Below, piece after piece: positions 46,186 through 55,137 of a stretch of DNA of 64,000 nucleotides. Made by a program: the position numbers and the translations under genes. The DNA is from Gaiellasilicea sp033857955 (GTDB lineage Bacteria; Actinomycetota; Thermoleophilia; Gaiellales; Gaiellaceae). The notes beneath the pieces are model-generated. The model was not told the DNA's origin and searched no databases. It was given only the letters and a program-made list of their open reading frames with translations. The number at the start of each line of letters is the position of its first letter. Position 1 is the stretch's first letter. Where the stretch lies: assembly GCA_033857955.1 (NCBI GenBank), contig JAWVCW010000031.1:62001-126000 (forward strand), given 5' to 3'.

Positions 46186-47800
46186 CCTGCGGATCGAGAA
46201 TCTCGTCCTCGTGCAGGAGGGAGAGCTGGCGCCGGCCGAAGGACTGACGGCGATCACGGGCGAGACGGGTGCCGGGAAGACGATCCTCGCCCAGGCGATC
46301 GGGCTCCTGCTCGGCGCGAAGGGCGACGCGGGGGCGATCGGCGCTGCCGCCGGGGAGGCATACGTCGAGGCGGAGCTCGACTTGCCGGAGGGATTCCTCG
46401 AGGACGAGGAGCTCGCGGCACTCGCCGAGCTCGCACCGGAGGACGAACCCGGCCTCGTCCTCGCGCGCCGGGTGTTCGCCGACGGGCGCACGCGCGCCTA
46501 CGCGTGGGGGCGTGCCGTCGCGCGCGAGGATCTCGCCGCCGCCGCCGAGCGGCTGATCGCGATGTCCGGCCAGTTCGAGCAGCGGCGGCTCGCCCGGCCG
46601 TCCTACCAGCTCGATGTGCTCGACTCGTTCTGCGGCGAGGAGCAGCTTCGGCGCCGCCGGGAGGCGCGGATCGCCTGGCGCGAGCTCGCCGCCGCCCGGA
46701 GGCGGCACGACGAGCTGACTCGCGGGGCCGCAGCAGAGGAGGCGCGCCTGCACGAGCTGACCGCGCTTGCGGAGGCGACGGAGGGGTTCGAGCCGGGAAT
46801 GGAAGACGAGCTCCGGGCCGAGCGAGAGCGGCTTCGCCACGTGACCGAGCTCGCCGAAGGAGCGCTGCACGCGGCCGAGGCGCTTGCGCCCGAGGACGGG
46901 GAGGGCGCCGCGGCGCTCACCGCGGCCGCCGAGCGCTCTCTCGCGCCGCTCGAGCGACTGGCGCCGGAGCTGGCCCGCGCCGGCGAGGAGCTTCGGGAGG
47001 TGGAGCTGCGACTACGCGGGCTCGGCTCGGACCTGCGCGGCTTTCTCGCCTCGCTCGAGGCAGAGCCGGACCGGGTGGAGCACGTCGAGAGCGAGCTCGA
47101 GCGGATCTCCGACGCGCGCCGGCGTTTCGGAGCGGCCGACTACGACGACCTACTGGCGCGCGCCGCAGCAGCCCGGGACGAGCTCGAGGCGCTGGCAGGC
47201 GGGCTCGACCCCGTCGCAGCCGCGGCGGAGGTGCTCGCCGCCGCAGAGGAGAAGATGGAGGAGCTCGCCGCAGGCCTCCGTGCCGCACGCGAGGCCGCCG
47301 CCGAGCCGTTCGCGGCCGCGGTCGCAGACGAGCTGCGCGGCGTCGGCATGGGCGACGGCGAGTTCCGCGTCGAGCTGCGCGAGCGCGATCCTGGTCCGTC
47401 CGGTGTCGACGAGTCCGTCTTCCTGATCCGTCCGAACGCGGGCCTTCCCTTCGGACCGGTCGCGGACACCGCCTCGGGCGGCGAGTTGTCGCGCGTCGCG
47501 CTCGCAATCGCCGCCGTCGCCGGCGGCGAGACACTGGTCTTCGACGAGATCGACGCCGGCATCGGCGGCGAGACGGCGCACGCCGTGGCTGCGACCCTCA
47601 AGCGGCTGGCGGAGCGCGCCCAGGTGATCGCGATCACCCACCTCCCACAGATCGCGAGCGTCGCCGACGCCCACTACCGGGTGGAGAAGATTCCGGGCGA
47701 CCCGACCCACACTCGGATCGAAAGGCTCGACGACGCGCAGCGCCGCGACGAGCTCGAGCGCATGCTCGGCGGCCGAGAGTTCATCTCGACGCTGAAATGA
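46175..47800 (+). CDS. recN: DNA repair protein RecN
   Basis: 541 aa SMC-like protein. Walker A AITGETGAGKTILAQAIGLL is at the N-terminus and the Q-loop-like SGQFEQRRLARPSYQLDVLD follows. A long Glu/Arg/Ala coiled coil spans about 160-370. The C-terminal ABC part has TASGGELSRVALAIAAVAGG (signature), TLVFDEIDAGIGGETAHAVA (Walker B) and IAITHLPQIASVADAHYRVE. It acts in double-strand break repair. Translation seems to begin at TTG 46175, 11 nt inside nadK, which places LRSLRIENLVLVQ at the N-terminus as expected. Confidence 0.95.
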   Translation: MLRSLRIENLVLVQEGELAPAEGLTAITGETGAGKTILAQAIGLLLGAKGDAGAIGAAAGEAYVEAELDLPEGFLEDEELAALAELAPEDEPGLVLARRVFADGRTRAYAWGRAVAREDLAAAAERLIAMSGQFEQRRLARPSYQLDVLDSFCGEEQLRRRREARIAWRELAAARRRHDELTRGAAAEEARLHELTALAEATEGFEPGMEDELRAERERLRHVTELAEGALHAAEALAPEDGEGAAALTAAAERSLAPLERLAPELARAGEELREVELRLRGLGSDLRGFLASLEAEPDRVEHVESELERISDARRRFGAADYDDLLARAAAARDELEALAGGLDPVAAAAEVLAAAEEKMEELAAGLRAAREAAAEPFAAAVADELRGVGMGDGEFRVELRERDPGPSGVDESVFLIRPNAGLPFGPVADTASGGELSRVALAIAAVAGGETLVFDEIDAGIGGETAHAVAATLKRLAERAQVIAITHLPQIASVADAHYRVEKIPGDPTHTRIERLDDAQRRDELERMLGGREFISTLK

Positions 47801-47810
47801 CCAATTCGGG

Positions 47811-48914
47811 ATGAGCTCTCTCGTCGAACACACCGGTACCGCGCGGCTCGGCAAGCGGACCAAAGAGCTCGTCCGCCGGCTGCATCCCGACGACATCGCG
47901 ATCATCGACCACACTGACCTCGACCGCGTCTCGGCCGAGGAGCTCGTGGAGTCGGGCGTCCGCGTCGTCGTCAACGTGGCGCCCTCGCACTCCGGCCGCT
48001 ACCCGAACCCCGGGCCGCTCCTCCTCGTCCGCGGGGGCGTCCGCCTGATCGACGTGACGGGCGCTGAGCTCTTCGAAGAGATCTCCGACGGCGAGCGGCT
48101 CACCGTCCGCGGTGGGAGTCTGTTCAGGAACGGGACGTGTGTCGCCACGGGCCGGAGCCTGGAGGAGCGCGAGCTCGTGGGCGCGCTCGCAGCGCAACAG
48201 AGTCGCGTCACGGAGGCGCTCCAGGAGTTCGCGGACAACACGATGCGCTATCTGCGGGAGGAGGGTCGTCTGCTCGCGGAGGGGATCGACTTCCCCGTGC
48301 TGAAGACGGGCTTCCGCGACCGTCATGCCCTCGTCGTCGCGCGCGGCCCCGGCCACAAGCGGGATCTCAGGATCGTCCGGCCCTATGTCCGCGACTTCAA
48401 GCCTGTGCTCGTGGCCGTCGACGGTGGCGCGGAAGCGTTGCTGGAGGAAGGCTGGAAGCCGGACGTGATCGTGGGCGACATGGACTCGGTGACCGACGAC
48501 ACGCTTCGGTGCGGGGCCGAGATCCTCGTCCACGCCTACCGGGAGGGGCACGCTCCGGGCGAGGAGCGCCTGCGCCGCCTCGGTGTTCCCTTCCAGACCG
48601 TCGCGGCGCCCGGCATCTCCGAGGACATCGCCCTGCTGCTCGCCCACGACAAGGGCGCCGAGTTGATCGTCGCGGTCGGCACGCACTTCAACCTCGTCGA
48701 GTTCCTCGAGCGCAGCCGCGCCGGCATGTCGTCGACCTTCGTGACGCGGCTGAAGGTGGGCGAGATCCTGGTGGATGCGAAGGGAGTCTCCCGCCTCGTC
48801 AGCCGCCGGATCGGCGTCTGGCCGCTCGTCCTCTTCGGCCTAGCCGCACTCGCCGCGCTGGTCGTCGCGGTGCTCGCGTCACCGGCGTTGCGGAACCTCC
48901 TCGGTCTAGGCTGA
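47811..48914 (+). CDS. steA: SteA-like protein (thiamin pyrophosphokinase-like fold, membrane anchored)
   Basis: 367 aa. The N-terminal part has DHTDLDRVSAEELVESGVRV. The middle has a TPK-like Asp-rich motif VAVDGGAEALLEEGWKPDVI with VGDMDSVTD, and AVGTHFNLVEFLERSRAGMS. The C-terminus has one transmembrane helix (LVLFGLAALAALVVAVLASP). The order recN-steA-mctB/steB-pyrG matches Mycobacterium and Corynebacterium, where SteA and SteB affect cell division and wall integrity. ATG 47811 lies 10 nt after recN. Confidence 0.9.
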   Translation: MSSLVEHTGTARLGKRTKELVRRLHPDDIAIIDHTDLDRVSAEELVESGVRVVVNVAPSHSGRYPNPGPLLLVRGGVRLIDVTGAELFEEISDGERLTVRGGSLFRNGTCVATGRSLEERELVGALAAQQSRVTEALQEFADNTMRYLREEGRLLAEGIDFPVLKTGFRDRHALVVARGPGHKRDLRIVRPYVRDFKPVLVAVDGGAEALLEEGWKPDVIVGDMDSVTDDTLRCGAEILVHAYREGHAPGEERLRRLGVPFQTVAAPGISEDIALLLAHDKGAELIVAVGTHFNLVEFLERSRAGMSSTFVTRLKVGEILVDAKGVSRLVSRRIGVWPLVLFGLAALAALVVAVLASPALRNLLGLG

Positions 48915-48918
48915 CAGC

Positions 48919-49809
48919 GTGTTCGATCTGCGCTACCACGTCGCGTCGCTCGCGGCCGTGTTCCTGATGCTCGTCGTCGGGATCCTGATCGGCGTCGGCA
49001 TCTCCGGCCGCGGCTTCGTCGACGACGCCGAGCGCGACCGCCTCAACGGCAGAATCGCCGACCTCCAGAGTCAGGTCGACGCCGCCAAGGCGAACTCGGA
49101 CGACCTCCAGCGCCGGCAGGACGCCGCTGCGCAATTCGTTGCGAGCGCGTATCCCGTGCTTGCCGGAGGGCGCCTGGCCGGCAAGCGGATCGGCGTCGTC
49201 GTGCTCGGGCCGGTGGAGCAGGATTCGCTGCCGTTCGTCGAGCGCGCAATCGAGGACGACGCGGGCGGCCGGATCGTGCGCATGCGGGCGATCATGCTCC
49301 CGCTCCGGGTGGACGCGGTCGAGTCGACGCTGACGTCGAAGCGCGAGCTCGCCGGCTACGTCGGCGAGGAGCAGCTCGGCAACCTGGGCCGCGATCTCGG
49401 CCGCGAGCTCGCCGCCGGCCGCGAGACGCCGCTCTGGGGGGCGCTCGAAGGCGAGATCGTGGAAGAGCGCTCGGGCAACTTCGCCGACCCGGTCGACGGC
49501 GTGGTCGTGATCCGTTCCACCGAGCCTCAGAAGGGTGGCACCTCGCGCTTCCTCGCCGGCCTCTACCAGGGCCTGAACAGCACAGGCATCCCCGTCGTCG
49601 GAGTCGAGCCGACCCGTGTCGAGCAGAGCGCGATCCCGGTCTTCCAGCGGCACGGCCTCTCGACGGTGGACGGTATCGACGACGAGCTCGGGCAGCTCGC
49701 GCTCGTCCTCCTCCTCGCGGGCGCCGACCCCGGCGACTATGGCGTGCGCGACACGGCGAAGAGGGGGATCTTGCCGCCGATCGAGCCCCTTCCCGCGCCG
49801 AGTGGCTGA
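48919..49809 (+). CDS. MctB/SteB-family (copper transporter-annotated) membrane-anchored protein
   Basis: 296 aa. It starts FDLRYHVASLAAVFLMLVVG with one transmembrane helix, then a coiled-coil segment (LNGRIADLQSQVDAAKANSD) and a soluble domain with RIGVVVLGPVEQDSLPFVER and IPVVGVEPTRVEQSAIPVFQ. This matches the MctB family, called a copper transporter in mycobacteria and SteB in corynebacteria, where it partners SteA. TAGGCT ends 6 nt before GTG 48919. Adjacent to steA, as in relatives. Confidence 0.9.
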   Translation: MFDLRYHVASLAAVFLMLVVGILIGVGISGRGFVDDAERDRLNGRIADLQSQVDAAKANSDDLQRRQDAAAQFVASAYPVLAGGRLAGKRIGVVVLGPVEQDSLPFVERAIEDDAGGRIVRMRAIMLPLRVDAVESTLTSKRELAGYVGEEQLGNLGRDLGRELAAGRETPLWGALEGEIVEERSGNFADPVDGVVVIRSTEPQKGGTSRFLAGLYQGLNSTGIPVVGVEPTRVEQSAIPVFQRHGLSTVDGIDDELGQLALVLLLAGADPGDYGVRDTAKRGILPPIEPLPAPSG

Positions 49810-51013
49810 GCACCTCACGATCCTGATTGCGGCGCGCGACGAGGAGTCGCGGATCGGGACGACAATCACCGAGCTGAAACGGCAGTTCCCGGCTGCAGAG
49901 GTGATCGTCGCCGACGACGGTTCCCGCGACGCGACTGCAGCGGTCGCGTCCGAGGCGGGAGCGCACGTGCTCAGGCTCCCGCACCGGGGGAAGGGCCAGG
50001 CGTTGACGCTGGCCGAGCGCGCAGCACCCGCCGGCGCGATCCTGCTCTGCGACGCAGACCTGCGCGGCGATCTCACACCTCTGCTCGGCGGGGACAGCGA
50101 CCTGACGATCGCGTCGTTCGCACGCAAGGACGGCGGCGGCTTCGGGATCGCGAAGGAAGCGGCGCGGCGGCTGATCGAGCTCGCGTCCGGTTACTCCGCG
50201 CAAGAGCCGCTCTCGGGCCAGCGGCACCTGACGCAGAGGGCGCGCGACGCCGTCTTCCCGCTCGCGGCCGGTTTCGGCTGTGAGTCTGCGATGACCGCGG
50301 ACGCCATGAACGCGAAGCTCGCCCTCGGCGAGATGGATCTCCCGCTCGAGCACCGGGCGACCGGGCGCGACGTGGGCGGCTTCGTGCACCGAGGCCGCCA
50401 GCTCCGGGACATCCTCCTCGCCTTCGGCCCGCAGGGGCGGAACCACCGCGGGCTGCGGCTGCCGCTCGTCGGCTGGGTCGTGGCGATGGCACAGCCCCAG
50501 GTCGCGCCGGTGGCAGCCATCGGCGTCATCGACGACCTCTGGAGCGGGGAGGAGCGCGGCTTCCGCAAGCACCTGCGCTCGGGCCGGACGACCGGCGTCC
50601 TCAAGCTCCTCGGGATCCCGGGCTACGCGCTCCTGCGCACCCGCTCGGTCTCCGGCGCGATCCTCGTCGGCCTCGCCGCGAACCTGCTCAACCAGCTCGA
50701 CACGAAGCCCGGGCGCGCATTGAAGGCCTACCTGGCCGCGTCCATTCCGCTCGGCGCGCCGAAGGGGATGGCCGTCCTGCTCCTTCCCTACGATCTTCGC
50801 GAGATGGCGATGCTCGGTGATTCCGGATCGAATGCGCTCGGCGCCGTGCTAGGTTTACGGTCCGTGAGCAAGTTCACGGAGAGGCAGCGCTGGAGCGCGA
50901 TTGCGGCGCTCGCGGGCCTCACCCTCCTCGGAGAGCGTCGCTCGCTCGGTGCGTTGATCGAGAGGACGCCGGTGTTTCGAACGCTCGACGCCTGGGGGAG
51001 GCAGAAGACATGA
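49802..51013 (+). CDS. Fusion of GT2 glycosyltransferase and a short MraY/WecA-like membrane domain
   Basis: 403 aa. Residues 1-130 are a GT-A glycosyltransferase: LTILIAARDEESRIGTTITE, AEVIVADDGSRDATAAVASE, HRGKGQALTLAE, ILLCDADLRGDL. From about 215 the protein has hydrophobic helices and motifs of the phosphoglycosyl-transferase (MraY/WecA, GT4) family: AIGVIDDLWSG (Asp-Asp), TTGVLKLLG, NLLNQLDTKPGRALKAY and MAMLGDSGSNALGAVLG. That part is only about 190 residues, against 320 or more for a full MraY. GTG 49802 overlaps the mctB/steB gene by 8 nt and pyrG overlaps its stop by 4 nt. It probably acts in a wall-polymer step. Confidence 0.75.
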   Translation: MAEHLTILIAARDEESRIGTTITELKRQFPAAEVIVADDGSRDATAAVASEAGAHVLRLPHRGKGQALTLAERAAPAGAILLCDADLRGDLTPLLGGDSDLTIASFARKDGGGFGIAKEAARRLIELASGYSAQEPLSGQRHLTQRARDAVFPLAAGFGCESAMTADAMNAKLALGEMDLPLEHRATGRDVGGFVHRGRQLRDILLAFGPQGRNHRGLRLPLVGWVVAMAQPQVAPVAAIGVIDDLWSGEERGFRKHLRSGRTTGVLKLLGIPGYALLRTRSVSGAILVGLAANLLNQLDTKPGRALKAYLAASIPLGAPKGMAVLLLPYDLREMAMLGDSGSNALGAVLGLRSVSKFTERQRWSAIAALAGLTLLGERRSLGALIERTPVFRTLDAWGRQKT

Positions 51014-52677
51014 GCAAGAGCGGAGAGCCCGAGACCAAGTACATCTTCGTCACAGGCGGGGTCGTCTCGGCGCTCGGAAAGGGGATCGTCGCGGCCTCGC
51101 TCGGGCGGTTGCTGAAGGAGCGCGGCCTGCGCGTCCAGGCGCAGAAGTTCGACCCGTACCTGAACGTCGACCCCGGCACGATGAGCCCTTTCCAGCACGG
51201 CGAGGTGTTCGTGACCGAGGACGGCGCCGAGACCGACCTCGACATCGGGCACTACGAGCGCTTCATCGACGAGAACCTCTCGCGCAACGCGAGCCACAGC
51301 GCCGGTGCGATCTGGGACGCGGTCCTGCGCAAGGAGCGGAAGGGCGAGTTCCTCGGCGCCACCGTGCAGGTGATTCCCCACATCACGAACGAGATCAAGC
51401 TGCGCATCAAGCGCGCGGCGAAGGCGGCGCCGGCCGACGTCGTCATCTCGGAGATCGGCGGCACCGTCGGCGACATCGAGTCGCTGCCGTTCCTCGAGGC
51501 GATCCGCCAGTTCAGGCGCGAGGTCGGCCCCGAGAACGTGCTCTACCTCCATTGCACGCTCGTCCCGTTCATCGAGGCGGCCGGCGAGCTGAAGACGAAG
51601 CCGACGCAGCACTCGGTGAACGAGCTCAGGCGGATCGGTATCCACCCGGACATCATCGTCTGCCGCTCCCACGAGGAGCTCTCGCAGGACATCAAGGACA
51701 AGATCGCCCTCTTCGCCGACGTCGATGTCCGCTCGGTCGTCGCGGCGCCGGACGTCCCGGACGTCTACCTCGTGCCGGCCGTGCTGCGGGACGAGGGTCT
51801 GGACGAGCTCGTCTGCGAGCAGCTCGGCATCGGCGCGCCGCGGGCAGGCCTCGGCGAGTGGCAAGAGGTGATCGACCGGATCGGCGAGCCGCGGGAGCCG
51901 GTGACGATCGCGCTCGTCGGCAAGTACGTGAAGCTCCACGACGCGTACCTCTCGGTCCACGAGGCGCTGAAGCACGCCGGCGTTCACCAGGGTGCGGCTG
52001 TGCGCGTGCAGTGGGTCGACGCAGAGAACATGTCGTACGAGGAGACGGCCGAGCTGCTCGAGCAGGTCGACGGCGTGCTCGTCCCGGGCGGCTTCGGCTC
52101 GCGCGGGTGGGAGGGGAAGATCCTTGCCTGCCAGGTCGCGCGTGAGCGCGGCATCCCGTACCTCGGCATCTGCCTCGGCATGCACGTCGCCGTGTCCGAG
52201 TTCGCCCGCAACGTCGCCGGGCTCGACGGCGCGAACTCGACCGAGATGGATCCGGAGACGCCCCACCCGGTGATCGACCTGCTCCCCGAGCAGAAGGAGA
52301 TCGAGGATCTCGGTGGCACGATGCGCCTCGGCGCACAGGCAGTCGAGGTGGCCGAGGGGACCCGAACGCGTGAGGCCTACGGCGACGCCGTCGTCCACGA
52401 ACGCCACCGCCACCGGTACGAGGTCAACAACCAGTACCGGCAGCAGCTGATCGACGCCGGCCTGGTCGTCTCGGGGACGTTCCAGGAGGGACGGCTCGTG
52501 GAGGTCGTCGAGCTGCCGGACCATCCCTGGTTCGTCGCCAGTCAGTTCCACCCGGAGTTCAAGTCGCGTCCCACGCGTCCCGCGCCGCTCTTCCGGGAGT
52601 TCGTCGGCGCCGCCATGGACCGAGCCCGGTCTCGCACCGGGCTAGCTCACTCGGCGGGCCAGCACGTGCCGATGTAG
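51010..52677 (+). CDS. pyrG: CTP synthase
   Basis: 555 aa. N-terminal amidoligase domain: YIFVTGGVVSALGKGIVAAS, KFDPYLNVDPGTMSPFQHGE, EIGGTVGDIESLPFLEAIRQ and the cytidine-binding KTKPTQHSVNELRRIG. C-terminal glutaminase domain: LVPGGFGSRGWEGKILA, IPYLGICLGMHVAVSEFA with the catalytic Cys, and ASQFHPEFKSRP with the His-Glu pair. It makes CTP from UTP and glutamine. Start overlaps the previous stop (ATGA). The 3' end overlaps the convergent PAS gene by 31 nt. Confidence 0.97.
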   Translation: MSKSGEPETKYIFVTGGVVSALGKGIVAASLGRLLKERGLRVQAQKFDPYLNVDPGTMSPFQHGEVFVTEDGAETDLDIGHYERFIDENLSRNASHSAGAIWDAVLRKERKGEFLGATVQVIPHITNEIKLRIKRAAKAAPADVVISEIGGTVGDIESLPFLEAIRQFRREVGPENVLYLHCTLVPFIEAAGELKTKPTQHSVNELRRIGIHPDIIVCRSHEELSQDIKDKIALFADVDVRSVVAAPDVPDVYLVPAVLRDEGLDELVCEQLGIGAPRAGLGEWQEVIDRIGEPREPVTIALVGKYVKLHDAYLSVHEALKHAGVHQGAAVRVQWVDAENMSYEETAELLEQVDGVLVPGGFGSRGWEGKILACQVARERGIPYLGICLGMHVAVSEFARNVAGLDGANSTEMDPETPHPVIDLLPEQKEIEDLGGTMRLGAQAVEVAEGTRTREAYGDAVVHERHRHRYEVNNQYRQQLIDAGLVVSGTFQEGRLVEVVELPDHPWFVASQFHPEFKSRPTRPAPLFREFVGAAMDRARSRTGLAHSAGQHVPM

Positions 52678-53006
52678 ACCAGCATCCCGCCGACGGTCGT
52701 CTGCGAGGCGCGGAAGTGCATCTCGATCTCGGACCCGTCGCTCCGGCGCAGCCGCGTCAGCCCGGCTTGTGAGCCCGTGCGCCGCATCTCGCTGTAGTTG
52801 GCCTCGGCCTCCGGATCGACGGCCACCTCCGACACGTGCAGGTCGAGGAGCTCCGACCTCGTGTAGCCCAGCAGCTCGCAGGCGAAGGCGTTGACCGCCA
52901 GGTAGCGCCCGTCGTCGTCCGCAACGAAGACCGCTACGGGACCGTGCTCGAGCGCCTCGCCGACGAGGCTCTTCTGCACGAGCTCATGGGTGACGGCACT
53001 GGCCAC
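52647..53006 (-). CDS. Stand-alone PAS-domain protein
   Basis: 119 aa, essentially one PAS domain: ALEHGPVAVFVADDDGRYLA, VNAFACELLGYTRSELLDLH, and a closing segment with RLRRSDGSEIEMHFRASQTT. No output domain follows; it ends with VYIGTCWPAE. GTG 53006 has TACAAT 8 nt upstream (53015-53020 on the minus strand), consistent with leaderless transcription. It may sense a ligand and signal through a partner. Its stop lies inside the 3' end of pyrG on the other strand. Confidence 0.85.
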   Translation of the reverse strand: MASAVTHELVQKSLVGEALEHGPVAVFVADDDGRYLAVNAFACELLGYTRSELLDLHVSEVAVDPEAEANYSEMRRTGSQAGLTRLRRSDGSEIEMHFRASQTTVGGMLVYIGTCWPAE

Positions 53007-53084
53007 GCACCAACATTGTAGAAGATATGCATAGGTTAGCGAAGGATTTTCAGCACTTCGGCTAGGTCTAGGATCGAGACCCAG

Positions 53085-54206
53085 ATGTCCTCGACGCTCG
53101 AACTCTTCACGGAGCTGTGCGCAATCCCCAGTCCACCGGGGAACGAGCGCGCGGTCACCGATCGCGTCGTCGCCGAGTTGCGCTCCCTCGGCGTGGAGGT
53201 GGAGGAGGACGATGCGGGCGCGCGTATCGATTCGAATGCAGGCAACCTCCTGTGCCGCCTCCCGGGCCGAATGGACGGCGGGACGCCGATCTTTCTCTGT
53301 GCACACCTCGACACCGTGCCGCCGCAGGGCGGGCTCGAGCCCGTCGTCACGGATGGCGTCGTCAGAAATGCGGCTGGGACGATCCTCGGGGCGGACAACA
53401 AGTCGGCCGTCGTGGCGATGATCGAAGCGGCACGGAGGATCGTCTCCGAGCAGACGCCACACGCGGGCATCGAGCTGCTGTTCACGCAGAAGGAGGAGGT
53501 CGGCCTACTCGGAGCCGGCGCGTTCGACCATACGAAGCTGGAGGCCGAGCTGGGCTTCGTCTACGACCAGGCGGCGCCCATCGGCAACGTGATCTTGGGC
53601 GCGCCCTACCAGCGCTCGCTGCTCGTGCGCTTCCACGGGCGGCCCGCTCACTCGGGGATGGTCCCGGAGGAGGGCCGCTCCGCCATCGCCGCCGCTGCGC
53701 GCGCCGTCGCAGACCTGCGACTCGGCCGGCTCGACGACGAGACCACCGCGAACGTCGGCACGATCACGGGCGGCAGCGCCCGGAACATCGTCCCGGAGTG
53801 GTGCGAGCTCGAGGCCGAGGCTCGCTCGCATGATGCGCGCAAGCTCGCCGACCTCGTCCAGGAGATGCTCGACACGTTCGCCTTCGCCGCCAGCGTCACC
53901 GAGTGCACGCTCGAGACCGAGGTGAGCGAGACCTACCAGGGCTACCGGTTCAACGAGAGCGATCCGATCGTCCGCCTCGCGGCCACCGCGCTCGAGGCAT
54001 GTGGCTACGCCGTCGTGCCCGCGCTCACCGGCGGCGGCGCCGACGCGAACGTGTTCAACACCCGCGGTCTCCCGTGTCTCAACCTCGCGAACGGGATGGC
54101 TGAGATCCACACCGCCGAGGAGCACATCGCGGTGGACGATCTGGACGCAATGGTCGAAGTGACGCTGGCCCTGGTCGACGCCGCCCGAGATGCCACTCAG
54201 CCTTAG
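53085..54206 (+). CDS. M20-family metallopeptidase (PepT/carboxypeptidase-like)
   Basis: 373 aa. Metal and catalytic motifs: IFLCAHLDTVPPQGGLEPVV (His-x-Asp), TILGADNKSAVVAMIEA (bridging Asp), LFTQKEEVGLLGA (Glu-Glu), GFVYDQAAPIGNVI and a late AEIHTAEEHIAVDDL His. A dimerisation insert (SLLVRFHGRPAHSGMVPEEG) lies in the middle. It cleaves peptides or acylamino acids; the PepT-like group is most similar. ATG 53085 was chosen because it precedes ELFTELCAIPSPPGNE. The next gene overlaps it by 17 nt. Confidence 0.92.
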   Translation: MSSTLELFTELCAIPSPPGNERAVTDRVVAELRSLGVEVEEDDAGARIDSNAGNLLCRLPGRMDGGTPIFLCAHLDTVPPQGGLEPVVTDGVVRNAAGTILGADNKSAVVAMIEAARRIVSEQTPHAGIELLFTQKEEVGLLGAGAFDHTKLEAELGFVYDQAAPIGNVILGAPYQRSLLVRFHGRPAHSGMVPEEGRSAIAAAARAVADLRLGRLDDETTANVGTITGGSARNIVPEWCELEAEARSHDARKLADLVQEMLDTFAFAASVTECTLETEVSETYQGYRFNESDPIVRLAATALEACGYAVVPALTGGGADANVFNTRGLPCLNLANGMAEIHTAEEHIAVDDLDAMVEVTLALVDAARDATQP

Positions 54207-55137
54207 ACGCGGGACTGTCACCGCAATCGCGGAGCGACACCATGGCCTCGTTCGGCTGGAGGTCGACGGGATCGCAAGTGTCGCCTACCCGAGGCTGACG
54301 GGCGATGTCGAGGTCGGCGACGAGGTGCTCGTGAACGAGCAGGCGCGGCTGCTGGAGCTCGGGTCGGGTGGGTTCGACGTCCTGTACGCCAACCTGACGC
54401 GCGGCCTGGGGCTCGAGATCGAGGAAGGTGCGCACGTCATGGCCCTCCCGTACACGCCTGGGCAACTAGCGATCCATCGGGCCGAGGAGGACGGGCCGCT
54501 GCCCGGGTCCCTCGCAGGGATCCCGGTGGTGCTCTGCACGCTCCATAGCCAGGTTGCGCCGGTGTGCGCGGCGCTGTTCGGCAGGCGTGTGGCCTACGTC
54601 CAGATCCAGGGCGGCGCACTGCCCGTCTCCCTCTCCGACACCGTGCGGACCCTGAAGGAGCGCGGGCTCCTCGGCACAGCGATCGCGGTCGCGCCGTGCC
54701 TGGACGGCGACGCCGACTGCGTCACGGCGGCTGCCGCCTTCGTCCTCGCCAAGCGGGGCGGCTACGACGCGGTCGTCTGCGCCGTCGGCCCCGGGATCGT
54801 CGGCACGGGCACGCGGCTCGGGCATGGCGCTCTTTCGGTGGCGGACGCCGCCAACGTCGCGGCGGCGCTCGGAGGGCGTCCGATTCTGACGGTGCGCTCA
54901 TCCGAGGCGGACGAGCGCGAGCGCCATCGCGGCGTCTCGCATCACACGCAGTCCGTGCTCGATCTATGTCTCGGCGAGGTGGTCGTCGCGTGGCCGGGCG
55001 AGGTCGCGACCGACGGTTGGGAGGACGCCTGCGCGGGCCTGCCGCTACGGCACATGGGCCGCGGGCCTGCGGAGGATCCTGCCTTCTTCCGCGCCGCATT
55101 CGCTGCGGGCGTCGTCGCCGAGGAGATGCTCGCCTGA
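54190..55137 (+). CDS. DUF3866-family protein
   Basis: 315 aa, no signal peptide. Recognisable DUF3866 segments are LRLEVDG-like strands near the start, GHVMALPYTPGQLAIHRAEE-like sequence around residue 80 and SLAGIPVVLCTLHSQVAPVC in the middle. Later come GAVGPGIVGTGTRLGHGALS-type Gly-rich sequence and RHRGVSHHTQSVLDLCLGEV. Function unknown; the family is mostly actinobacterial and often lies near peptidase and NUDIX genes, as here. It overlaps the peptidase by 17 nt and the aldo-keto reductase by one base. Confidence 0.8.
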   Translation: MPLSLRRGTVTAIAERHHGLVRLEVDGIASVAYPRLTGDVEVGDEVLVNEQARLLELGSGGFDVLYANLTRGLGLEIEEGAHVMALPYTPGQLAIHRAEEDGPLPGSLAGIPVVLCTLHSQVAPVCAALFGRRVAYVQIQGGALPVSLSDTVRTLKERGLLGTAIAVAPCLDGDADCVTAAAAFVLAKRGGYDAVVCAVGPGIVGTGTRLGHGALSVADAANVAAALGGRPILTVRSSEADERERHRGVSHHTQSVLDLCLGEVVVAWPGEVATDGWEDACAGLPLRHMGRGPAEDPAFFRAAFAAGVVAEEMLA

